The translations under genes were made by a program, and so were the position numbers. Shown piece by piece: positions 27,162-34,667 of a stretch of 64,000 nucleotides of DNA; position 1 is the first letter of the stretch; every line of letters starts with the position of its first letter. The stretch is from Nonomuraea polychroma. Its GTDB lineage: Bacteria; Actinomycetota; Actinomycetes; Streptosporangiales; Streptosporangiaceae. The notes under the pieces are model-generated. The model had not been told where the DNA came from. It searched no databases and saw only the letters and a program-made list of their open reading frames with translations. Where the stretch lies: assembly GCF_004011505.1 (NCBI RefSeq), contig NZ_SAUN01000001.1, positions 7,343,501-7,407,500 of the forward strand, in the 5' to 3' direction.

Positions 27162-27881
27162 ATGGCAGAGCGCCGCCCGCCCGCCGCCCCACGACCCCCG
27201 TGGCGCACCCCCGCCAAGACAGAGCCGTCCAGGCCCCCGCTGACTCAGGACCTCATCGTGCGGACGGCCCTGCGGATCGTGGACCAGGAAGGGCTCGACG
27301 CCCTCAGCATGCGGCGGGTCGCCCAGGAGCTCAAGACCGGCTCCGCCTCGCTGTACGTCTACGTGGCCAACAAGGATGAGCTGCTCGAACTCCTCATCGA
27401 TCACGTCTTCGGCGAGGTGCCGGTCCCCGAGGCCGACCCCACCCGTTGGGAGGAGCAGATCAAGGAGCTCGCCTTCGCTCTGCGCAAGGCACTGACCGAC
27501 CACGCCGACATCGCGAGGATCGGCCTGGCCTACGCCCCCTCCGGGCCGAACGGCCTGTGGGTCGCGGAGGGCTTCCTGGCCATCCTGCGCGCGGCCGGCC
27601 TGCCCGACCAGGCCTGCGGCTGGGCCGTCGACCGGCTGACCCTCTACGTCACCGCCGACGCTCTTGAGGTCAGCAACCACATCGTCAGAGGCCGCACCAC
27701 CCCTTCCGAAGTCAACGCCTACTGGCAGCGCATGGGCGACTATTACGCGAGCCTGCCCGAGGAGCATTTCCCGCACACCAGGGCGCTGGTCGGGAGCCTC
27801 CTTACGGGCAGCGACGAGACACGATTCGAGTTCGGTCTCAACTTGTTGCTGCACGGCCTGAAGAATGTAGAAAAGTTTTAG
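27162..27881 (+). CDS. TetR-family transcriptional regulator
   Basis: The 239-residue protein has a proline-rich N-terminal tail (residues 1-25), a TetR helix-turn-helix (TQDLIVRTALRIVDQEGLDA, then MRRVAQELKTGSASLYVYVA) and a C-terminal TetR_C-like ligand domain. ATG 27162 follows AGAGGAG with suitable spacing. Typical roles are repression of an exporter or biosynthetic operon and sensing of the product. It is divergent from the SARP gene and converges with the carboxylase operon across a strong terminator. Confidence 0.9.
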   Translation: MAERRPPAAPRPPWRTPAKTEPSRPPLTQDLIVRTALRIVDQEGLDALSMRRVAQELKTGSASLYVYVANKDELLELLIDHVFGEVPVPEADPTRWEEQIKELAFALRKALTDHADIARIGLAYAPSGPNGLWVAEGFLAILRAAGLPDQACGWAVDRLTLYVTADALEVSNHIVRGRTTPSEVNAYWQRMGDYYASLPEEHFPHTRALVGSLLTGSDETRFEFGLNLLLHGLKNVEKF

Positions 27882-27904
27882 CGATCTCTGTTTCACAAAA
27901 AGAA

Positions 27905-27932
27905 ACGCTGACCGTTGGCAAACGGTCAGCGT
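27905..27932. terminator. bidirectional terminator
   Basis: ACGCTGACCGTT and AACGGTCAGCGT form a perfect 12-bp stem with a GGCA loop. A-rich sequence on the left gives a T-run when read on the minus strand, so it terminates the long carboxylase/PKS operon, and probably the convergent TetR gene as well. Confidence 0.85.
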
Positions 27933-27955
27933 GAAACGACTTCCGGCCGCCGCGC

Positions 27956-29305
27956 TCAGGTCGCCGGCCGCCCGTCGAGCAGGGCCGTGGTGTGGCGGCC
28001 CGCGGCGAACACCGGATCGGCCACCACCTCGCGTAACAGCTCTTTTGTCGTGTGGACGTTCGGGCCGCCGATCCTGAACTCCCTCAGGGCGCGGTCCATC
28101 CTGGCCAGCGCCTGCTCCCGGTCGGGCGCCCAGACGACGACCTTGGCCAGCAGCGAGTCGTAGTAAGGAGAGATCTCCCAGCCGGGGAAGGCATGCGTGT
28201 CCACGCGGACGAACGGACCGCCCGGGGGCACGAACTCCGCCAGCCGGCCGGGACACGGCGCGAAGTCCCTGCTCGGGTCCTCCGCGTTGACCCGGCATTC
28301 CACCGCCGCGCCGGAGAAACGGACGTCCTCCTGGCGCAGCGAGAGAGGCTCCCCAGCGGCGATCCTGATCTGTTCCCTGATCAGATCGATGCCGGTCACC
28401 AGCTCCGTCACCGGATGCTCCACCTGGATGCGCGAGTTCACCTCGAGAAACGCGATGTCCCGGCCGTCCACCAGGAACTCGAAGGTGCCCGCACCCGTGA
28501 ACCCGACCGCCTCGGCGCCACGCACGGCTGCCGCGTACAGCTCGCGCGACGTCGCCGGATCCAGGCGGGGCGCCGGGCTCTCCTCCACCAGTTTCTGGTG
28601 GCGGCGCTGCACCGAGCAGTCGCGCTCGCCCAGGTGGAGCACGTTGCCGTGCTCGTCAGCGAGCACTTGCACCTCGATGTGGCGGGCCCGCTCCACGTAA
28701 CGCTCCAGGTAGACGCGGTCGTCGCCGAAGACCGCCCGGGCCGCCGCCCGCACCGAGCGGTACGCGGGCAGCAACTCCTCCATGGTCCTGACCACCGCCA
28801 TGCCCCGGCCGCCTCCCCCGGCCGACGCTTTGATGATCACCGGCAGGCCGATGCGCTCTACAGTGGCCGAGACCTCTTGCGCGGTCCCGACCGGCTCGCG
28901 CGTGCCCGGGAGCACCGGCAGTCCCGCGTCCGCCATCAGGCTCCTGGCCAGCGCCTTGTCTCCCAGCTTGGCCATGACCTCGGGACGGGGGCCGATGAAG
29001 ACCAGATCGTTCTTCGCGCAGATCTCGGCGAAGTCCGGATCCTCGGAGAGGAACCCGTAGCCGGGGTGGACGGCCTGCGCCCCGGCGAGCAGCGCCGCCT
29101 CGATGATCGCCGGAGGGTAGAGGTAGCTCTGCTTGGCCGGCCCGGGACCGATGTGCACGGCCTCGTCCGCCGCCCTGACGGCCGCGGAGTCCTGGTCCGC
29201 CGTGGAGTAGACCGCCACGGTCCTGATCCCCATCTCCCGGCAGGTGCGAACGACCCGTAGCGCTATCTCCCCGCGATTCGCCACGAGCACCGTGTCGAAG
29301 GTCAC
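27956..29305 (-). CDS. accC: acetyl-CoA carboxylase biotin carboxylase subunit
   Basis: The 449-residue ATP-grasp enzyme starts TFDTVLVANRGEIALRVV and contains the glycine-rich ATP loop (KASAGGGGRGM), the biotin carboxylase signatures HPGYGFLSED and FLEVNSRIQVEH, and catalytic RIQVEHPVTE. It carboxylates biotin on the partner AccB with ATP and bicarbonate. Start GTG 29305 follows GGGAGGGGG and overlaps the accB stop by 4 bases. Lying inside a type II PKS operon, it is probably a dedicated source of malonyl-CoA extender. Confidence 0.95.
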   Translation of the reverse strand: MTFDTVLVANRGEIALRVVRTCREMGIRTVAVYSTADQDSAAVRAADEAVHIGPGPAKQSYLYPPAIIEAALLAGAQAVHPGYGFLSEDPDFAEICAKNDLVFIGPRPEVMAKLGDKALARSLMADAGLPVLPGTREPVGTAQEVSATVERIGLPVIIKASAGGGGRGMAVVRTMEELLPAYRSVRAAARAVFGDDRVYLERYVERARHIEVQVLADEHGNVLHLGERDCSVQRRHQKLVEESPAPRLDPATSRELYAAAVRGAEAVGFTGAGTFEFLVDGRDIAFLEVNSRIQVEHPVTELVTGIDLIREQIRIAAGEPLSLRQEDVRFSGAAVECRVNAEDPSRDFAPCPGRLAEFVPPGGPFVRVDTHAFPGWEISPYYDSLLAKVVVWAPDREQALARMDRALREFRIGGPNVHTTKELLREVVADPVFAAGRHTTALLDGRPAT

Positions 29306-29796
29306 TCCCCCTCCCATGGCTCGAGCAGCAGCAGCGGCTGGTCGTACTGGACGGGCTGACCATCGCTCACGCAGATCTCCACCACGCGGCCGGTGATGTC
29401 GGCCAGGATCGGGTTCATCAGTTTCATCGCCTCCACGATCCCTATCTGGTCTCCCGGCTCGACGATGTCGCCCACGTCCACGTAGGGCTTGGCACCCGGT
29501 TCGGGAGCGCGATAGAACGTGCCGACCAGCGGCGTGCGCACAGGCTCCCATAGTGGCTCGCCAGCCTCCTCCAGCGCTGGAGGGGCGACGCCGGGTGCAG
29601 AGGGCGCGACGCCAGGCGCGGCAGCGTCCGCGAGATGCGCCCACTCCATCTCGATGCTGGCCGAGCCGAGCTGAACGCTGATCCGGCTGGGTGGCCTGGT
29701 GGTCCCACCGACCATGTCGAGCACAGTGCGCCACACCGTGCTGACATCCGTGGCGGGATCGGTGCCGGGGGCAGTCGAGGGCAGGCTCTCTGTCAC
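29302..29796 (-). CDS. accB: acetyl-CoA carboxylase biotin carboxyl carrier protein
   Basis: The 164-residue carrier has a flexible Ala/Pro-rich middle (about 50-80) and a C-terminal biotinyl domain with the attachment motif EAMKLMN, whose lysine receives biotin. It shuttles carboxybiotin between AccC and the AccDA carboxyltransferase. It overlaps both neighbours by 4 bases, so the three are translationally coupled. Confidence 0.95.
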   Translation of the reverse strand: MTESLPSTAPGTDPATDVSTVWRTVLDMVGGTTRPPSRISVQLGSASIEMEWAHLADAAAPGVAPSAPGVAPPALEEAGEPLWEPVRTPLVGTFYRAPEPGAKPYVDVGDIVEPGDQIGIVEAMKLMNPILADITGRVVEICVSDGQPVQYDQPLLLLEPWEGE

Positions 29797-31505
29797 GGAA
29801 GGATTCCTTTCACCTGGAGTGAGGTGTCGGCCGATCCGAAGCGCCGATAGCGCAGGCGGCGCTGGGCCACCAGCTCCGTGCCGTCACGCCCGCGCAGGTC
29901 CCGCAGTGCCCGGGTGACCGCCAGGCGGACCAGCCGACTGGCGGCGGCCGGGTCGCGGTGCGCCCCGCCGTCGGGTTCCGGGATCACGCCGTCGACGATG
30001 CCGAGCTCGAGGGTGGAGCCGGCATCGACCTTCAGGGCGGCGGCAGCCGTATGGGCCGCCTCGGGACTGCGCCACAGGATCGCCGCGCATCCCTCAGGAC
30101 TGATCACGGAATAGATGCTGTTCTCGCACATCAGCACCTCGTTCGCGACGCCGAGCGCGAGCGCGCCGCCGCTGCCGCCCTCGCCGGTGACCACGCTGAC
30201 CACGGGCACCGGCAGGCTTCCCATGAGACGGATGCATTCGGCGATGGTGCCGGCTTGGCCGCGCTCCTCCGCCTCCAGCCCCGGATACGCGCCCGGCGTG
30301 TCGATCAGGGTCACCACCGGGATCCGCAGCTTCGCGGCGAGCCTCATGAGACGCATGGCCTTGCGGTAGCCGGCCGGCGTCGGCATGCCGAAGTTACGGC
30401 GGATCAGCTCATCCGTCGTGTGCCCCTTCTGGTGGCCGATGACCATCAGGGGCAGCCCGTCGAGCACGGCCAGACCACCGACGATGGCCGGGCAATCGCC
30501 GCCCATCCGGTCGCCGCGCAGCTCGACGAACCTGTCGGTCCATTCCGCCACGTGGTCCAGCGTGGTGGGCCGGCCCAGCTCGCGCGCCAGCCGTACCGTC
30601 TGCTCGACGGGACGCCCGGCCAGGTCGGCCGGATCGCGCACCGCGACGTCCGGCGCCGCGCCGCCCCGGTCGCCGGCCGGTGGCGCCGCTGCCGACAGCA
30701 GCGTGCCGAGCAGGTACGGCAGCTCCGCCCTGGGCCTGACGCCGTCGATGAGCCCGTGCTCCAGTAGGAACTCGGCCGTCTGGAAGCCCTGCGGCAGCTT
30801 CTCGCGGATCGTCTGCTCGATCACCCGTGGCCCGGCGAAGCCCATCCTGGCGCCCGGCTCCGCGATCAGGATGTCGGACAGCGTCGCGAAGGACGCGGCG
30901 ACCCCGCCGTACGTCGGATCGGTGATCAGGGAGACGGTCAGCAGCCCGGCCTCATCCAGTTCGGCCATGCCGTTGGCGGTCTTGGCCATCTGCATGAGAG
31001 ACAGGGTCCCCTCCTGCATGCGGGCGCCACCGGAGGCGGTGACCAGCAGGAGAGGGACCCCGTCGGCGAGTGCGGTCTCGGCCGCCACGGCGACGGCCTC
31101 GCCCGCTGCCGTGCCCAGGCTGCCGCCGAGGAACCGGAAGTCCATGACGGCGGCCACGACGGGCCGGTCCTGGATGGTGCCGCGCACCACCTGAACCGCG
31201 TCGTCGAGCCCGGTCTGCGCGCGAGCCTTGGCCAGTCGGCCCGCGTACGGCTCGAGATCGACGAACGACAGCGGGTCGTGCACGGTGTCGGGGAGCCTGA
31301 CCGGCACGGCCGTCTCCCGGTCGACGAGTGTCGCCAGGCGCCGACCTGCCGTGAGCGGGCTGTGCCACCCGCACTCGGGACACACGCCGCCCGCCCGGTC
31401 GAACCTCTTGCGATACAGCAGCACGCGGCAGCGACGGCAGCTCATCCAGTCCGCTTCCTCGGACGCCGTCGGCGAGCCTGGAGATCGAAACGTCATGCTG
31501 GTCAT
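29793..31505 (-). CDS. fused acetyl-CoA carboxyltransferase beta-alpha (AccD-AccA)
   Basis: The 570-residue protein joins the AccD part (about 1-270, with a zinc ribbon CRRC...CPEC and SGGARMQEGTLSLMQMAK) to the AccA part (about 290-560, with GHQKGHTTDE and DTPGAYPGLEAEERGQ). It transfers the carboxyl group from carboxybiotin to acetyl-CoA to give malonyl-CoA. ATG 31505 is chosen because GGGGAG lies about 5 bases upstream; a GTG 18 bases earlier is also open. The gene set AccDA-AccB-AccC is bacterial-type ACC rather than the acyl-CoA carboxylase typical of actinomycete primary metabolism. Confidence 0.93.
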   Translation of the reverse strand: MTSMTFRSPGSPTASEEADWMSCRRCRVLLYRKRFDRAGGVCPECGWHSPLTAGRRLATLVDRETAVPVRLPDTVHDPLSFVDLEPYAGRLAKARAQTGLDDAVQVVRGTIQDRPVVAAVMDFRFLGGSLGTAAGEAVAVAAETALADGVPLLLVTASGGARMQEGTLSLMQMAKTANGMAELDEAGLLTVSLITDPTYGGVAASFATLSDILIAEPGARMGFAGPRVIEQTIREKLPQGFQTAEFLLEHGLIDGVRPRAELPYLLGTLLSAAAPPAGDRGGAAPDVAVRDPADLAGRPVEQTVRLARELGRPTTLDHVAEWTDRFVELRGDRMGGDCPAIVGGLAVLDGLPLMVIGHQKGHTTDELIRRNFGMPTPAGYRKAMRLMRLAAKLRIPVVTLIDTPGAYPGLEAEERGQAGTIAECIRLMGSLPVPVVSVVTGEGGSGGALALGVANEVLMCENSIYSVISPEGCAAILWRSPEAAHTAAAALKVDAGSTLELGIVDGVIPEPDGGAHRDPAAASRLVRLAVTRALRDLRGRDGTELVAQRRLRYRRFGSADTSLQVKGILP

Positions 31506-31523
31506 CTGGACTCCCCGAGGCAC

Positions 31524-31838
31524 TCAGCCGGCGCCCGCGAGGTGGGCGAGGATCGTCATGGTCGTCATCGACCCGCCCGACCGGTACGGGTGGAGCTGCT
31601 TGCGGTGCTCCACGTGCCGGTCGCTCGTCTCGAACTGGCGGAAGCTCGGCTCGTCGGCCCAGTCGCTGACGATGTAGTAGATGTCCTCCTCGTCTTCGCT
31701 CCGCGACAACCACTGCCCTCGATTGGCGGGATGTGAGGTGACGGAGTCGCCGACCTTCAGCCACGTCTGCTCGAAATCGGGGCCCATACCGGGGTTGATC
31801 TGCATGCGCAGCATGACTCTGAACGTCGCCGCACTCAT
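31524..31838 (-). CDS. antibiotic biosynthesis monooxygenase (ABM) family protein
   Basis: The 104-residue protein has the dimeric ferredoxin-like ABM fold: a first strand FRVMLRMQINPGM, then WLSRSEDEEDIYYIVSDW and a histidine-bearing helix (DRHVEHRKQLHPY). Such proteins in aromatic PKS clusters act as cofactor-free anthrone oxidases (TcmH/ActVA-Orf6 type) or cyclases. It is tightly coupled to the ketoreductase gene (shared TGATG) and precedes accDA. Confidence 0.88.
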   Translation of the reverse strand: MSAATFRVMLRMQINPGMGPDFEQTWLKVGDSVTSHPANRGQWLSRSEDEEDIYYIVSDWADEPSFRQFETSDRHVEHRKQLHPYRSGGSMTTMTILAHLAGAG

Positions 31839-32590
31839 CAGGAGATCCCTCCGTCCACCGGGATGACAGCGCCCGTGACATACCGGGCGAGGTCGCTGGC
31901 CAGCCAGAGCACGCCGCCGGCGATCTCCGCGGGAGTGCCGAGGCGCCCCAGGGCCGTCTTCTCGCTATAGCGCTTCACCATGAGCTCCCGCTGGTCGTCG
32001 GGGAGCGCCTCCAGCGCCTCCGTACGGATGACGCCGAGGGAGAGTACGTTGAACCTGATCCCCCGCGAGCCATACTCCTTGGCCAGCGAGCGCGACAACC
32101 CCACCAGCGCGGCCTTGGTCGCCGTGTAGTGGGCCCGCAGCGGGATGCCCACCTCTGCCGACTTCGACCCGATGCTGACCACCGAGGCGCCGGCCGTCAT
32201 CAGCCGCAGCGCGCCCTGGATGACCAGGTGCACGGAGGTGAGGTTGACGTCGACGATCTCTCGCCACTGCTCGGCGCCGAGTTGCTCGTACGGCACGTGG
32301 CTGATCGTCGCGGCGTTGTTCACCACGAGGTCCAGTCGGCCGAACCTTTGTTCGCACGCGTCGAGCAGCGCCGCGACCTCCGCCGGATCGCCGAGGTCCG
32401 CCCGCAGGACGTGATGGTCTCCGCCGATCTCCTTGAGCTCACGCTCCAGGGACGCGACGGCCTCGCCGGCCTGCCGGTAGCAGGTGACGACGTCGACGCC
32501 GTGACGTGCCAGCTCCAGCACGATCCCCCTGCCGATGCCCCTGGTCCCACCGGTGACCAGGGCCTTCTTCCCACTGAGTCCGAGATCCAT
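31838..32590 (-). CDS. SDR ketoreductase (FabG-like) of the type II PKS
   Basis: The 250-residue short-chain dehydrogenase has the NADPH motif TGGTRGIG (13-20), NNAA, catalytic Asn116, Ser142, Tyr155 and Lys159 (HYTATKAAL). It should reduce a keto group of the poly-beta-ketone chain before or during cyclisation. It has a paralogue at 47099 with which it shares unusual stretches (VVTCYRQ, ELKEIGGDHH). It lies between the aromatase and the ABM genes in one operon. Confidence 0.93.
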   Translation of the reverse strand: MDLGLSGKKALVTGGTRGIGRGIVLELARHGVDVVTCYRQAGEAVASLERELKEIGGDHHVLRADLGDPAEVAALLDACEQRFGRLDLVVNNAATISHVPYEQLGAEQWREIVDVNLTSVHLVIQGALRLMTAGASVVSIGSKSAEVGIPLRAHYTATKAALVGLSRSLAKEYGSRGIRFNVLSLGVIRTEALEALPDDQRELMVKRYSEKTALGRLGTPAEIAGGVLWLASDLARYVTGAVIPVDGGIS

Positions 32591-32605
32591 TTCCCGTCCC
32601 TGCTG

Positions 32606-33064
32606 TCACGCCGCCGCGCGGGCGGCCGCTTCGACCTTGTCCTTGATGAGCTGGAGCTGCACCAGCGTGTTGCGGTTGAGCCGGTCACGCATGGCCGCGT
32701 CGTCCACCGGGGCCTCGGGTCTCATCTCGAAGTCCTGCACCCACCGCATGCGCACGCCCTGGTCCGTCTCGGTGTACTCCCAAAAGAGGGACATGTACTT
32801 GAACGGACCCGTCTCGACTCGGTGCGAGCGCACCGTGCGGGTCAAGGGGTCGGGCGTGCGCAGGGAGACCCAGCTCCACACCTTGCCGTTCTCGTCGGGG
32901 TGCAGCGCGAGCCTGAACAGGATCGAGTCGCCGCTGCGCTCGAGGATCGTGGCCTCCGAATACTCGCTGAACAGCTCGGTCCACGACTCGATGTCGTTCG
33001 TCATCCGCCACACGACCTCCATGGGCGCGTCGATGACGATGTGGTTGTCGGTGTGCTCGGCCAT
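32606..33064 (-). CDS. polyketide aromatase/cyclase (SRPBCC fold)
   Basis: The 152-residue single-domain START-like protein (APMEVVWRMTNDIESWTELF, YMSLFWEYTETDQGVRMRWV) matches the WhiE-ORFVI/TcmN N-terminal aromatase-cyclase family, which folds the nascent chain and aromatises the first ring. ATG 33064 leaves one base after the ACP stop. It works with the minimal PKS and determines the first-ring register. Confidence 0.92.
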   Translation of the reverse strand: MAEHTDNHIVIDAPMEVVWRMTNDIESWTELFSEYSEATILERSGDSILFRLALHPDENGKVWSWVSLRTPDPLTRTVRSHRVETGPFKYMSLFWEYTETDQGVRMRWVQDFEMRPEAPVDDAAMRDRLNRNTLVQLQLIKDKVEAAARAAA

Positions 33065-33065
33065 G

Positions 33066-33332
33066 TCAGGCCGCCTCGGCGGACTCGGCGAGGCGGGCGT
33101 TGATGTAGGCGATGGCCGCCCGCGGCGTCTCCATCTCGTGCACCGCGTCGTCAGGGATGGCGACGGAGTAGCGCTTCTCGAGGTGGCTGGCCAGCTCGAG
33201 CAGCGCCAGCGAGTCGTAGCCGAGGTCGGCCAGCGGGGTGTCGTGGATGTCACCGTCCAGGTCGACCTGCTCGTCCTGGCCCGCGATCGCGCGCAGGGTC
33301 TGCTTGAGGTCCTCCAGGGTGAATTCCTGCAT
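33066..33332 (-). CDS. acyl carrier protein of the type II PKS
   Basis: The 88-residue acidic protein has the phosphopantetheine site DLGYDSLALLELASHLE, with the serine at about residue 42. It carries malonyl and the growing polyketide. ATG 33332 is 7 bases after the CLF stop. Its position between CLF and aromatase is the normal whiE/tcm order, but KS-alpha is missing from its usual place upstream of CLF. Confidence 0.95.
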   Translation of the reverse strand: MQEFTLEDLKQTLRAIAGQDEQVDLDGDIHDTPLADLGYDSLALLELASHLEKRYSVAIPDDAVHEMETPRAAIAYINARLAESAEAA

Positions 33333-33339
33333 CGTGAGC

Positions 33340-34569
33340 TCACTTTCGGTAGTTGATGTCGGACAGCACCATGGCCGCGGCGAAACCGCCGTGGCCGCGG
33401 GCGAGAACGAGTGCGTTGCGCACCGGTGTGTCCCTCGGCTCGCCGAGCACCAGGTCGATGTCGCAGCCCGCGGCGAGGCGGGTCGGGCCCGCCGTGTGCG
33501 GGATGACGTCGTCCCTGATGGCGAGCAGCGCGGTTGCGACGTCGAGCGCGGCGCCACCGCCGTAGAGGCGGCCGGTGAGGGTCTTGGGGGCGGTGACCGG
33601 CGTCCCGCGGTCGCCGAACACCTCGCAGACAGCTCTGGCCTCGGTCAGGTCCAGCTCGGGCACGCCGGCCGCGTCGGCGAACACGACGTCGACGTCTCGC
33701 GGGGTGAGCCCGGCATCGGCCAGCGCGCGCTCGATGACGCCGCGCAGCGCGGGCGGCCGGGACGAGCCGGGGCGAGGGTCGAATCCGGCGGCATAGCCGG
33801 CGATGACGCCGTAGCCGTCTTCGGAGTCGCGCTCCACGACGAGGATGGCGCCGCCCTCACCGGGCAGGTACCCGCAGGCGGCGGCGTCGAAGGGAAGGTA
33901 GGCGCGGCCCGGATCCTGCTCGGTGGAGAGCAGGCCCGTGGCGAGCTGCGCGGTGAGGCCGTAGGGGCACAGCGAGGCGTCGGTCCCGCCGCTGACCACC
34001 AGCCTGGCGTCCGACCTCAGCAGCCGGCGCGCCTGGCCGAGCGCGTCGAGGCCACCGGCCTGCTCGGTGCACAGGACACCGCACGGGCCGCGCATGCCGT
34101 GCCTGATGGACACCTGTCCCGTGGTCGCCGCGTAGAACCAGCCGATCGACTGGTACGCGCTCACCCACGACGACCCCTTCGTGTAGAGGCGTTCCATCTC
34201 GTGCTGGCCGAACTCGGTGCCACCCGACGAGCTGGACGTCACCACGGCCATCTCGTATTCGGGCAACCCGGCAGGCTCGGCCCCGGCATCGGCGAGCGCG
34301 GCCTCGGCCGCTGCCAGGGCCATGTGCGTCCAGTGATCGGTCTGCGGGATCAGCCTGCCCGGCACCCGCTCTTTCGCCGTGAATCCCGGCACTTCGCCGG
34401 CCAGCCGCACCGGATACGGCGTGGGGTCGAAGCGGGTGATCCTTTCGATCCCGGACTTGCCGGCCAGCACGGCCTGCCAGTGCGCCTCGACGCCGATTCC
34501 CGTAGGTGCCACGACACCGAGACCGGTCACCACGGCGCCGCCCCGGGCGTCCGCTGATGCGCTGCTCAT
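33340..34569 (-). CDS. ketosynthase chain-length factor (KS-beta, CLF)
   Basis: The 409-residue thiolase-fold protein is a CLF because the active-site cysteine is replaced by glutamine (CTEQAGGLDALG). It forms a heterodimer with KS-alpha and sets chain length. It starts at ATG 34569 and is followed closely by the ACP gene. Its partner KS-alpha is encoded at 50930-52177, about 16 kb away on the same strand, which is unusual because KS-alpha and CLF genes are normally adjacent and coupled. Confidence 0.95.
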   Translation of the reverse strand: MSSASADARGGAVVTGLGVVAPTGIGVEAHWQAVLAGKSGIERITRFDPTPYPVRLAGEVPGFTAKERVPGRLIPQTDHWTHMALAAAEAALADAGAEPAGLPEYEMAVVTSSSSGGTEFGQHEMERLYTKGSSWVSAYQSIGWFYAATTGQVSIRHGMRGPCGVLCTEQAGGLDALGQARRLLRSDARLVVSGGTDASLCPYGLTAQLATGLLSTEQDPGRAYLPFDAAACGYLPGEGGAILVVERDSEDGYGVIAGYAAGFDPRPGSSRPPALRGVIERALADAGLTPRDVDVVFADAAGVPELDLTEARAVCEVFGDRGTPVTAPKTLTGRLYGGGAALDVATALLAIRDDVIPHTAGPTRLAAGCDIDLVLGEPRDTPVRNALVLARGHGGFAAAMVLSDINYRK

Positions 34570-34667
34570 CTGTCGAACCCTCCTGTGTCGGTCGCGGGGG
34601 CTTCCCGCGTCCGATCACAGGGTGGCTCGTACCGCTGGGGGATGCCTCGAGAGAGGCTCGGCTCGCC

